In this document: positions 26,916 through 34,364 of the stretch, piece by piece
Position numbering within the stretch: position 1 is the first letter of the stretch
How the letters are laid out: every line of letters begins with the position of its first letter
Assembly (NCBI GenBank): GCA_035471925.1
Contig: DATIPO010000081.1
Coordinates: forward strand, 1-64,000
Direction: 5' to 3'
Length of the DNA stretch: 64,000 bases
DNA from: JANQFM01 sp035471925
GTDB taxonomy: Bacteria; Acidobacteriota; UBA6911; RPQK01; DATIPO01
Notes under the pieces: model-generated
Told to the model about the DNA's origin: nothing
Database searches by the model: none
Seen by the model: only the letters and a program-made list of their open reading frames with translations
Program-made: the position numbers and the translations under genes

Positions 26916-27275
26916 TCAGACCTCCAGGAATCCGTCTTCCGGCCTGACCTTAATTACCTCCGCATAGCCGGCGATCTCGACATACATCGCCCGTTGATCA
27001 AACGTATTGCCGACTCGTCGGATCAATCTCAGCAACTCCTTGACTCTGGCTTGCGGAACCGCGACGCTGTACTTCCGGCTCTGGTCTCTCACCACCTCTT
27101 GACCATCCGGCGACCACTGCCCCCACACCGTCTCTGGACCCGTATACCCTGAAAACTCTCTCATCAAGGCATCCTGAAGTTGGCGCCAGAGAACCGGCGG
27201 ATGGGGCTGGCGGTCCGAATTGCGAACCAGCGGGACGAGGAAGGCGCATACAGGCCTTCTTTGACGTGCTGCCAA
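26916..27275 (-). CDS. Unknown partner of the HTH protein
   Basis: The frame spans 119 codons from a TTG at 27275; the true start is uncertain, and the only good ribosome binding site (AAAGAAGG, about 27255) precedes an ATG in the wrong frame. Recognisable sequence begins at VPLVRNSDRQPHPP and continues LQDALMREFSGYTGPETVWGQW, YSVAVPQARVKELLRLIRRV and AMYVEIAGYAEVI. It is an alpha/beta protein of about 105 residues with an invariant-looking tail (EIAGYAEVI). I have seen similar short proteins next to HTH genes but know no named function. The promoter and any operator would lie in 27276-27486, where I see none clearly. Confidence 0.5.
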   Translation of the reverse strand: MAARQRRPVCAFLVPLVRNSDRQPHPPVLWRQLQDALMREFSGYTGPETVWGQWSPDGQEVVRDQSRKYSVAVPQARVKELLRLIRRVGNTFDQRAMYVEIAGYAEVIKVRPEDGFLEV

Positions 27276-27486
27276 GGGTAGCTCTCCATATCCACCCGTC
27301 GCAAGCCCGAAATTAGCACAAGCGTTGACTCCCAGTCAACTAGTACTTTTACGCTGATTTCAACCGCTCCAGTGGACCAAGCCTCACGGTCCGGAGAGCT
27401 GTCGTCGAATGCCAGCAACTAGCCAGCTAGCCCGATCGCAAGTGAATTGGAGATTGGACCTTGAGAGTTCGCCCAAAGGGCGATAT

Positions 27487-27562
27487 TGGTGGGTCGTGCA
27501 GGGATCGAACCTGCGACCCTCTGATTAAAAGTCAGATGCTCTACCGACTGAGCTAACGACCC
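27487..27562 (-). tRNA. tRNA-Lys (UUU)
   Basis: The minus strand folds as a 76-nt tRNA. The acceptor is GGGTCGT paired with ACGACCC, then discriminator A and an encoded CCA. The D-arm is GCTCAGTCGGTAGAGC. The anticodon arm CTGACTTTTAATCAG gives anticodon TTT (Lys). The T-arm is GCAGGTTCGATCCCTGC. All stems are intact. Confidence 0.97.
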
Positions 27563-27643
27563 ACCTCGTGAAGAATCGATAGTTTAGCATGCGGCGCGGG
27601 TTGGTCCAAGCGACTGGACAGGGTGGCGAGTCTCACATCAGGC

Positions 27644-28047
27644 CTAGCGGGCGGAATGTTGGCATGGCTCCGCGGATGCTGCCGGTTCGGAAGCGGGTTG
27701 GTCTCGGGCTTGCTGTTCAGCGAGATCGACGAGTGACAGCCGGCATAGATTTTCGCCTAGCAGGACGCAGGTGCCGACCTCGTCTGTTGGCAGGGCTTCA
27801 ACGATGTCCCGGGGTCTTTCCAGGGCGCAGCGCCTGCGTCGCGACAGTTCCTAGCTAGGGGTCGGGAGGCGGGCTGGCGAAGGCCAACTCCGCGAGTTCT
27901 TCGGGAGTGAAGCGAGCCAAGCGCCGGGCGTGCTCCAAGATGGCAGTGGGGCAGAAACCGGGGTCTTTGCCGCAAGCCGCCCAAGCCAAATAGCCGAGGG
28001 GCTGCAGCCTGCGGTCGCATTCCAGAACATCGATCCAATCCCGCGAT
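27644..28047 (-). pseudogene. Frameshifted hypothetical gene behind the ADOP permease
   Basis: Directly after the ADOP stop, a frame with no start codon reads WIDVLECDRRLQPLGYLAWA, then CGKDPGFCPTAILEHARRL and FTPEELAELAFASPPPDP before a TAG at 27855-27857. In the next frame the same protein seems to resume: RPRDIVEALPTDEVGTCVLL and ENLCRLSLVDLAEQQ, to a TAG at 27644. The break falls at CTAGCTAGG, a direct 4-bp duplication that suggests a small insertion. Rejoined, it gives about 130 residues of an alpha/beta protein that I cannot name confidently. The N-terminus is missing where it meets the permease gene. Confidence 0.5.
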
Positions 28048-30708
28048 TCACTCCGAACGCAGGGCTCGGGTGGGGTCGATTCGGGTGGCGCGGAGGGCGG
28101 GGAGGGTCATGGCCAGGAACGCGGTCAGGGTGAGCAGGATAAGGGTGGCGGCCAGGACACGCCAGTCCCAGGGGTCGAGTTGGAAGAGGAAGCGGGAGAT
28201 ACCGCGCGAGAGGTAGAGAGAGGTGGCCAGGGCCAGGAGCAGTCCGGCGGCGACCGGAATGATTCCCTGCCCCAGGATGAGCCGCAGGACGTCGGGACGC
28301 TTGGCGCCCAAGGCCATGCGGATGCCGATTTCCGCCGTCCGAGTCCGCGTCATGTAGGAGATGACGGCGTAGAGTCCCACCACCGCCACCAGCAGGGCCG
28401 CCAATCCAAAGGCGATGAATTGAGGTCCGGTGCGGCGGTAGACGGTGGTGCGGCCGTAGATGAGGCGGTCCATGCTCATGGTCTCGTGCAGGGCCAGATT
28501 GGGATCCATGTCGAACAGCAAGCGGCGCAAAGGCTCGATGAAGTCATCCGGTCGTCCCGAGACGCGCAGAGCGACGCTGAGCGAGGACGGATCGTGCTGC
28601 GCCAGCGGGATGTACATGCCCTGAGGAAAGGCGTTGACGTCGGTATCCATCCACATGTGGGGCGCCACGCCGATGACCGTCATCCAGGGGGACTCGGACT
28701 CAGGGCCGCCCAAGCGGATGCGGCGTCCCAGGACGGGTCCCTCGTCCAAGTACCGGCGGACGAAGTCTTCATTGACGATGACCACGGGCGTCGAGTTGGC
28801 GCTGTCGGCAGCCGTGAATCCGCGTCCGCGCAGCAGGCTCCTCTCGAACGTGGCGAAGAACTCGGGAGTCACGATGTCGCGGTAGCCGATCGGATAGCGG
28901 TCGGGAGGATAGCTCTCTCCTTCCACAGCAAATCGGGTGCCTCCGCCGCGCCTGATCATGGGCAACTGGGTGGCCAGAGACGCCTCGCGCACTACCGGAA
29001 GGGTCTTGGCGCGCCGCAGCAAATCGTCCCAAAAGGCTTGGCGGTCGTCCTTGTCGGCGTAGGTGTTGGGGTCGAGAGAAACGCGGGCCGTGGCGACGTC
29101 GTCAATGGCGAATCCGTAGTCGACGGTATGCAGGTTCAGGGCGCTCTGCACCATCAGCGCGGCGATGAAAAGCAAAGCCCCTCCCAAGCCGATTTGCACG
29201 GCCACAAATCCGCTGCCCAAGCGGCTGAAGCGGCTGCCAGTATTACCGCGCGACTCTTCGCGCAGCAGCTTTTCGAGATTCATTCGCCGCAGGTGCAGGA
29301 AAGGAACCGCTCCGGACAGGCCGCAGGCCGTGAGGACGGAAGCCACAACCACGGCCCAGGAGGGGCCGTCCATCTGGAAAATCCACCAAACGTAGCCGTC
29401 GGGCCACTGGCCTTGGTACCAGCCCAGTCCCCACCAGGCCAGGAAAGCGCCCAATCCACCTCCCAAGACGGCCAGGACGGCGCTCTCAGCCAGAAACTGG
29501 CGCAGGATGCGTCCGCGGGCAGCGCCCAGGGCCCGGCGCAGCCCAAGTTCGCGCAACCGGGAATAGCCGCGCAGCAGCAGCAGGTTAGAGACGTTGGCCA
29601 AGGCCACCAGCAGGATCAATCCTCCGGCCCAGGTGGTGAGGCGCATCTGGGTGATCATCGTAGCCGAACGGTAGGCCTGGGCAAAGGGGCAGACACGCAA
29701 CTCGTACCCCTCAGAGCTCTGGGGACGGACGTTTCGCAAACTGGCAGCCAGCGCGTCCAACTCGGATTGGACCGTCGGCAATGCTGCGCCCGGAGCCAAT
29801 CGTGCCACTCCGTCGACGCCCTGCTCGGCGGAGGGCGAAGACTGGTCCGCAGGGGGCAGGGGCAACCAGAGCTGCATGCCGAACCAGGGGAAGCTGAAGT
29901 GGCGGGGCATCACGCCGACGATTTCCGCGGGTGCACCGCCCATGGTCACCGTCTCGCCGATGACGTCGCGGCGGGACTCGAAGCGGCTGCTCCAGAGTCC
30001 GTAGCTCAGCACCGCCACCCGGGAAGCGGAGGCGCTGTGATCGTCCTCGATGAGCGTGCGTCCCAACAGCGGCGAGGCCTCCAGCAGCGGGAAGAGCGAG
30101 GCGGTGGTGTAGAGGGCTTCCACCACCTGCGGCGGACGTCCGGAACTGGCCAAATTGACCTCGTCGCTGCGGTAGGCGGCCAGATCCTGCAAGCCGGAGA
30201 CGGCGCTGCGGATCTCCCAGTAGTCGGCCAGTCGCAGGTCCATGTAAGGACGTCCTACCGAGGGATTGGCGGCGGACACGTGGACGGCGCGCTGGGGCTG
30301 CGAGACAGGGAGTCCTCGACCGAACGTGCCGTGGTAGACGCCGAAGGAATATGTGGCCACGCCCACGCCCGCGGCCAGCGCCAGGACCGCCACCAGCGAA
30401 TGCCGTCGATGGCGGTAGGCCAGACGCACTCCCAAGCGAAAGTCGGAGGCCAAGTCGCGCAGATAGACCGCAGGACGGCTTTTCCACGATGACGCCGGCG
30501 CAAACGTCCGCCGAGGGGCGCCTAAGTGCTGCACCCAAGTCTTGACCAAGTCCTTGGCCAGCGTCCACCAGGCCTTCTTCCCTTCCCGACGGAGACGCTC
30601 CAGAAAGAGCTCCGTCATCGAATCGCTAAAAGACTCGCGCAATCCCCTCGGATAAAGGCGTAAAAGAAGGCGGAAGAGCCGCTCTGAAAACAACGGACGG
30701 CTTGTCAT
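28048..30708 (-). CDS. ADOP-family permease with N-terminal prefix domain, PadR-linked
   Basis: The 886-aa product differs from the other ADOP protein in having a cytoplasmic prefix of about 85 residues (LFRLLLRLYPRGLRESFSDSM) before the first helix. The prefix is the kind that marks PadR-linked permeases. Two MacB core plus FtsX repeats follow. FtsX signatures are LGLRRALGAARGRILRQFL and TAEIGIRMALGAKRPDVL; the C-terminal helix ends with the usual PALRATRIDPTRALRSE. The start overlaps nothing but lies one base after the PadR stop, so the two are translationally coupled. The function by family is an inner-membrane permease working with an unlinked ATPase, with the substrate unknown. Confidence 0.92.
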   Translation of the reverse strand: MTSRPLFSERLFRLLLRLYPRGLRESFSDSMTELFLERLRREGKKAWWTLAKDLVKTWVQHLGAPRRTFAPASSWKSRPAVYLRDLASDFRLGVRLAYRHRRHSLVAVLALAAGVGVATYSFGVYHGTFGRGLPVSQPQRAVHVSAANPSVGRPYMDLRLADYWEIRSAVSGLQDLAAYRSDEVNLASSGRPPQVVEALYTTASLFPLLEASPLLGRTLIEDDHSASASRVAVLSYGLWSSRFESRRDVIGETVTMGGAPAEIVGVMPRHFSFPWFGMQLWLPLPPADQSSPSAEQGVDGVARLAPGAALPTVQSELDALAASLRNVRPQSSEGYELRVCPFAQAYRSATMITQMRLTTWAGGLILLVALANVSNLLLLRGYSRLRELGLRRALGAARGRILRQFLAESAVLAVLGGGLGAFLAWWGLGWYQGQWPDGYVWWIFQMDGPSWAVVVASVLTACGLSGAVPFLHLRRMNLEKLLREESRGNTGSRFSRLGSGFVAVQIGLGGALLFIAALMVQSALNLHTVDYGFAIDDVATARVSLDPNTYADKDDRQAFWDDLLRRAKTLPVVREASLATQLPMIRRGGGTRFAVEGESYPPDRYPIGYRDIVTPEFFATFERSLLRGRGFTAADSANSTPVVIVNEDFVRRYLDEGPVLGRRIRLGGPESESPWMTVIGVAPHMWMDTDVNAFPQGMYIPLAQHDPSSLSVALRVSGRPDDFIEPLRRLLFDMDPNLALHETMSMDRLIYGRTTVYRRTGPQFIAFGLAALLVAVVGLYAVISYMTRTRTAEIGIRMALGAKRPDVLRLILGQGIIPVAAGLLLALATSLYLSRGISRFLFQLDPWDWRVLAATLILLTLTAFLAMTLPALRATRIDPTRALRSE

Positions 30709-30709
30709 G

Positions 30710-31045
30710 TCAAGACGACTCCTGGGCGGCGTTCTTCGCCTGGGCTTCGCTCAGAATGCGCGATTGCAGAAGGACTTCAGATTGAAGAGCCGCACGCCCC
30801 GCCGCGCTCAACCGATAGTATCGACGCCGGGGATCGGCCTGCTCCGAATCGACCGCCTCGGTTTCTTCAAGCAGGCCTTCCTCGGCCAGGCGCTTGATGG
30901 AGCCGTAGAGCAATCCCGGCCCCAGCACGATTTCACCCTCGGTAAAGCGTTCAACCTCCGAGGCTATTCCCAGGCCATGCCGCTCGCGATCCGACAAGGC
31001 CAACAGGATGTAGTACGCCGTCTTGGTCAAATGATGGGTGGCCAT
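30710..31045 (-). CDS. PadR-family transcriptional regulator
   Basis: This 111-aa protein is a PadR winged-helix regulator of the short, PadR-s2-like class. It opens LTKTAYYILLALSDRERHGLGIASEVERFTEG and carries the wing region LGPGLLYGSIKRLAEEGLLEE. The sequence DPRRRYYRLSAAGRAAL leads into the C-terminal dimerisation helix, which is short. Its gene abuts the ADOP permease gene, as is standard for PadR-ADOP pairs, so it most likely represses that operon in response to an unknown effector. A nested palindrome sits 20-51 bp upstream of its start and is the obvious candidate operator. Confidence 0.93.
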   Translation of the reverse strand: MATHHLTKTAYYILLALSDRERHGLGIASEVERFTEGEIVLGPGLLYGSIKRLAEEGLLEETEAVDSEQADPRRRYYRLSAAGRAALQSEVLLQSRILSEAQAKNAAQESS

Positions 31046-31064
31046 CGAGGCCTCTCCTCTCGAA

Positions 31065-31096
31065 TTATCAGATTTTGATATATCAGGTTCTGATAA
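31065..31096. promoter_or_regulatory. Candidate PadR operator, nested perfect palindrome
   Basis: TTATCAGA at 31065-31072 and TCTGATAA at 31089-31096 are perfect inverted copies. The 10-bp palindrome TGATATATCA lies centrally at 31076-31085. All are centred on the same point, 31080/31081. The site is 20 bp upstream of the PadR start, where an autorepressor would bind, and likely overlaps the promoter. Confidence 0.65.
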
Positions 31097-31328
31097 TAGC
31101 AGATGGAGTCTTCCCTGCCAAGAACTTTTTCGCGCGATGATCGGTGACTCAGGTTCGGACGCGGGGTTTGAAGCGAGAGGCCGTTAAGGACCGTCCTGCG
31201 TGATCCCTGAAGCAAAATAGGTTGTTAAACTCATAGCTTATCGGAGGTGTTGTGGAAGTCGGCAAGATGGTACCTTGGAGGGAACGCTATTCCACCCTTC
31301 CAGGGTTGTTTTAGAGGTGCTGGCCTTA

Positions 31329-31402
31329 CCCAGGGTGCCGCTCGGGGCGCTTTGCGCCCTCGCTCTACCCTGGGCTGGGTTATGGCTCGCCTTCAGCGAG
31401 CC
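31329..31402. repeat. Two-hairpin palindromic element
   Basis: CCCAGGGT at 31329-31336 and ACCCTGGG at 31367-31374 form an outer inverted repeat. Inside it GGGCGC (31345-31350), loop TTT, GCGCCC (31354-31359) form a second stem with nearly the same centre. Immediately after, GGCTCGC-CTTCA-GCGAGCC (31384-31402) is a perfect 7-bp hairpin. The combination resembles a mobile REP-like palindrome or a folded RNA. Confidence 0.6.
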
Positions 31403-31432
31403 CGGACTATACGAGCGGTTCTGGCCTGGTCA

Positions 31433-31611
31433 GGGCTCGGTGATTCTGACTTGGTTGGGCTCACTGACTTCGACCGGTCGGGCTCACTGATTCCGACCAG
31501 GTTCGGCTCAACCGCGGGTGGCCTCGCGTCCGCTTTGGGTAGGCGAGTTTGTCTGGTCGCAGACACAGTATCTGACTTGGTCGGCTCACTGAAACTGACT
31601 TGCGGGCTCAC
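31433..31611. repeat. Degenerate 23-24-bp tandem repeats
   Basis: Three consecutive units start GGGCTC and run TGAxTxxGACxxGGT: 31433-31456, 31457-31479 and 31480-31503. A fourth, CGGCTCA, begins at 31504 and decays. The pattern returns at 31571-31581 (TCTGACTTGGT), 31582-31603 (CGGCTCACTGAAACTGACTTGC) and 31604 (GGGCTCACT). The core GGCTCACTGA occurs three times. The units vary in length and are not CRISPR-like. Confidence 0.6.
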
Positions 31612-31627
31612 TTTTCTAGGGGTGCCG

Positions 31628-32926
31628 TTAAAGCAGTGCCTTGAGGCGACGGTTTTCTTCTAGGATGATGGTTTCGTCGCGGTCGGGGCCCAGGGAGATG
31701 ATGGAGATGTCGGTCTTGATCAGCTCGGAAAGGCGGTTGAGGTAGTCCCTGGCCTGTGAGGGCAGGTCGTCGTAGTTCTGAATCTGGGTGGTGTCGGTCT
31801 TCCAGCCGGGATGCGACTCGTAGACGGGTTCAATCTCATCGAGGACTTCCATGTCGACGGGAAAGAAGCGCAGCGTCCGGCCCTGGTAGCGGTAGCCGGT
31901 GCAGATCTTGATCTCATCCAGCTCGTCGAGCACGTCCAGCTTGGTGATGACCAGGGTCGACAAGTCGTTGATCAGGGCGGCGTAGCGCACCACCACGGCG
32001 TCGAACCATCCGCAGCGGCGCGGACGCCCGGTCGAGGCGCCGAATTCGGCTCCCACCTTGCCGATGTGCTTGCCGATGTCGTCGGTCAGCTCGGTAGGAA
32101 AGGGCCCGGCGCCCACCCGCGTCGTGTAGGCCTTGGCGATGCCGATGACGCCGTCAATGCGGCTGGGACCCACGCCCGTCCCCGCGCAGGCGCCTCCGGC
32201 GGTGGCATTGGAGGAGGTCACGAAGGGATAGGTGCCGTGGTCGACGTCGAGCTGGGTCCCCTGAGCGCCTTCGAAGAGAACGTTTTTGCCATCGGCCATG
32301 GCGCCATTGAGGTATTCAGCCGTGTCGGTGACGAAGGGCAGCACCTTGGGGGCCAGCTCCATGTATTGGCGGTAGATGGTCTCGGCCTCCAGAGGCTCCG
32401 CTCCGTAGAGATGCTTAAGGACCTCGTTCTTCATCCTCACCCGCTCGGTCAAGCGCGCGCGGAAGGCTTGGGGACGTTCCAAGTCGCCCAAGCGGAGGCC
32501 GCGACGGCCCATCTTGTCTTCGTAGCAGGGACCGATGCCGCGCGAAGTGGTGCCGATGGCGTCGGCGCCCAGGCGGCGCTCTTCGCCATCCTCGACGGCC
32601 GGGTGGTAGGGCATGATCAGGTGAGCCCGGTTGCTGACGAAGAGCCGTCCCTGGAAATCGATCTCGGGCATCATCTCCATCTCTTCGCGCAGGGCGAAGG
32701 GATTGACCACCACCCCGTTGCCGATCACGCAGGCCTTGCCGGGGTGCAGGATGCCCGAGGGAATGAGGTGCAGGACGGTCTTCTTGCCGTCGATGATGAC
32801 GGTGTGTCCGGCGTTGTGTCCGCCCTGATAGCGGGCCACCACGTCAAAGCGTTCGGTGATCAGGTCGACGATTTTGCCTTTGCCTTCGTCGCCCCACTGG
32901 GTCCCGACAATGATTACGTTGGCCAT
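31628..32926 (-). CDS. purA: Adenylosuccinate synthetase
   Basis: The 432-aa enzyme joins IMP and aspartate with GTP hydrolysis, the first committed step to AMP. The N-terminal P-loop-like motif is VIIVGTQWGDEGKGKIVD, with the catalytic Asp and the GHNAGHT motif following. The later motifs SRGIGPCYEDKMGRRGLR, LFEGAQGTQLDVDHGTYPFVT and the GTP-binding end (LVITKLDVLDEL, then SLGPDRDETI) are intact. Its length equals the usual 420-435. It lies 178 bp downstream of trxA on the same strand, with a large inverted repeat between, and is probably a separate unit. Confidence 0.97.
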   Translation of the reverse strand: MANVIIVGTQWGDEGKGKIVDLITERFDVVARYQGGHNAGHTVIIDGKKTVLHLIPSGILHPGKACVIGNGVVVNPFALREEMEMMPEIDFQGRLFVSNRAHLIMPYHPAVEDGEERRLGADAIGTTSRGIGPCYEDKMGRRGLRLGDLERPQAFRARLTERVRMKNEVLKHLYGAEPLEAETIYRQYMELAPKVLPFVTDTAEYLNGAMADGKNVLFEGAQGTQLDVDHGTYPFVTSSNATAGGACAGTGVGPSRIDGVIGIAKAYTTRVGAGPFPTELTDDIGKHIGKVGAEFGASTGRPRRCGWFDAVVVRYAALINDLSTLVITKLDVLDELDEIKICTGYRYQGRTLRFFPVDMEVLDEIEPVYESHPGWKTDTTQIQNYDDLPSQARDYLNRLSELIKTDISIISLGPDRDETIILEENRRLKALL

Positions 32927-33006
32927 GCCCTGTCCTGACTTTGTAAGCTTGGATGCTCGCCTTCCTTACCGGCCTCCGGCACCCAAACCAGAACGGCCCA
33001 ACACAC

Positions 33007-33068
33007 AGCCGGGCCATCGAGCCGGACGGTCCGCCGAAGCGGTTGCCGAAGAGCTCGATGGCCCGGCT
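33007..33068. repeat. Perfect 16-bp inverted repeat between trxA and purA
   Basis: AGCCGGGCCATCGAGC at 33007-33022 is the exact reverse complement of 33053-33068. The 30-nt spacer holds a further small palindrome, CGGAC-G-GTCCG. On the minus strand this is just downstream of the trxA stop and about 80 bp upstream of purA. It has no T-tract. It may be a terminator, an mRNA-stabilising stem, or a binding site. Confidence 0.7.
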
Positions 33069-33104
33069 GAGCGTGGCCTGTTGTGTGCTGAAGCCGCGCC
33101 GGCC

Positions 33105-33449
33105 TCAGGCGGACTTCTGAGATTCCAGTTGATTGTCGATCATGCGCGAGATGTTCTCGCCCGAAGTGTTGCCGACAATCTGGTCCTTGATCACGCCGTC
33201 CTTGAACAGCAACAGCGTGGGAATGCCCTTGATGTTGTACTTGGCCGAAGTTTCCTGGTTGTTGTCGACATTGAGCTTGACGAACTTGGCCCGGTCGGAA
33301 TACTGCTGGGCCACCTTGTCGACGGTCGGCGCCAGTTGACGGCAGGGACCGCACCAAGGAGCCCAGAAATCGACGAGGACGGGAACGTTGGCCTCGAGGA
33401 CCTCCGACTTGAAATTGGAATCTTGAACTTCGTGAACGTTGCTGCTCAT
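33105..33449 (-). CDS. trxA: Thioredoxin
   Basis: This 114-aa cytoplasmic disulfide reductase has the full thioredoxin fold: VLVDFWAPWCGPCRQLAP with the WCGPC active site, then YNIKGIPTLLLFKDG with the cis-proline. A GGAGG ribosome binding site lies 8-12 bp before the ATG. It is divergent from rsmA across 74 bp. The length matches typical TrxA proteins with a short N-terminal extension. Confidence 0.97.
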   Translation of the reverse strand: MSSNVHEVQDSNFKSEVLEANVPVLVDFWAPWCGPCRQLAPTVDKVAQQYSDRAKFVKLNVDNNQETSAKYNIKGIPTLLLFKDGVIKDQIVGNTSGENISRMIDNQLESQKSA

Positions 33450-33523
33450 CTATGTAGCCTCCAAACGTGTCTTCTCGGCCCGTTTTCTCAGGCGGGCCTA
33501 TGCTATCATACCGGACATTCTGC

Positions 33524-34339
33524 ATGACCGTCCGGCCTAAAAAATCCCTCGGCCAGCACTTCCTGACCGACGAAAACATCTGTCGAAAAATCGTCCGCTT
33601 CGCCCACCTCGCCCAAGGGGACCCAGTGATTGAAATAGGACCCGGAACGGGACGACTGACCCGCGCCCTGCTGCAAGCCGGAGCCCGGGTCCGAGCCGTC
33701 GAAGTCGACCCCGGCCTGGCCTCTCGCCTGCAGGAGGGAGAGGGCATCGAAGCAAACCTGCGGGACCGGCTCGAAATCGTTCAAGGCGATATCCTCTCGC
33801 TGACTTGGAATGAGCTTCTGGACTCCAACCACGCCAGCAGTGTAGAGGACACGCCTGTCAAAATCGTGGGCAATCTGCCCTACAACATCGCGTCCCGCAT
33901 ACTCCTAAAGATGATCGAGGCCCGCCGACGGTTTCAGCGCGCCGTCTTCATGGTGCAGAAGGAAGTGGCCGAGCGGGTGGCCGCCGGACCGGGCGGCAAG
34001 GACTACGGATCGCTGACGCTGGCGCTGCAATATCACTTCAAAGTCGAAATGGGATTCGATGTCCGTCCTGGATCCTTCCAGCCTCCTCCCAAGGTCATGT
34101 CGAGCGTGCTGGCCCTGAGTCCGCTGAAGGAGCAGCCCTCGCCCCAAGAAGCCGAAGCTTTCCACCGCCTGGTGCGCCTGGCCTTCCGCCACCGGCGCAA
34201 GACCCTCTACAACAATCTCAAGGACTCCTTCCAGCCTCAAAGTATCCGAAAGGCCCTTGAGGCCTGCGGCCTGGAGCCCCAGATCCGTCCCGAACAAGTC
34301 GATTTGCAGTCCTTCGGCTGTCTGTGCCGGGTGTTATAA
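33524..34339 (+). CDS. rsmA: 16S rRNA (adenine-1518/1519) dimethyltransferase KsgA
   Basis: The 271-aa enzyme dimethylates two adenines in 16S rRNA helix 45. The start at 33524 gives the canonical MTVRPKKSLGQHFLTDE; the open frame 19 codons longer upstream is not used. SAM-binding motif I is VIEIGPGTGRLTRALL, motif IV is VGNLPYNIASRIL, and the post motif AERVAAGPGGKDYG is present. The C-terminal RNA-contact part FRHRRKTLYNNL is intact. An extended -10-like TGCTATCAT sits at 33501-33509, so the leader may be very short. RNase J follows after 25 bp, suggesting one transcript. Confidence 0.95.
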   Translation: MTVRPKKSLGQHFLTDENICRKIVRFAHLAQGDPVIEIGPGTGRLTRALLQAGARVRAVEVDPGLASRLQEGEGIEANLRDRLEIVQGDILSLTWNELLDSNHASSVEDTPVKIVGNLPYNIASRILLKMIEARRRFQRAVFMVQKEVAERVAAGPGGKDYGSLTLALQYHFKVEMGFDVRPGSFQPPPKVMSSVLALSPLKEQPSPQEAEAFHRLVRLAFRHRRKTLYNNLKDSFQPQSIRKALEACGLEPQIRPEQVDLQSFGCLCRVL

Positions 34340-34364
34340 TCCGCCCCGAGAAGAGAGTGAAAAC

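Noticed and set aside
28180..30492. 770-codon plus-strand open frame opposite the second ADOP gene
   Set aside because: His/Gln/Gly-rich antisense shadow of a high-GC gene with no recognisable domain.
31433..31611. CRISPR array
   Set aside because: Units are directly abutting without unique spacers, vary in sequence and length, and no cas gene is present.
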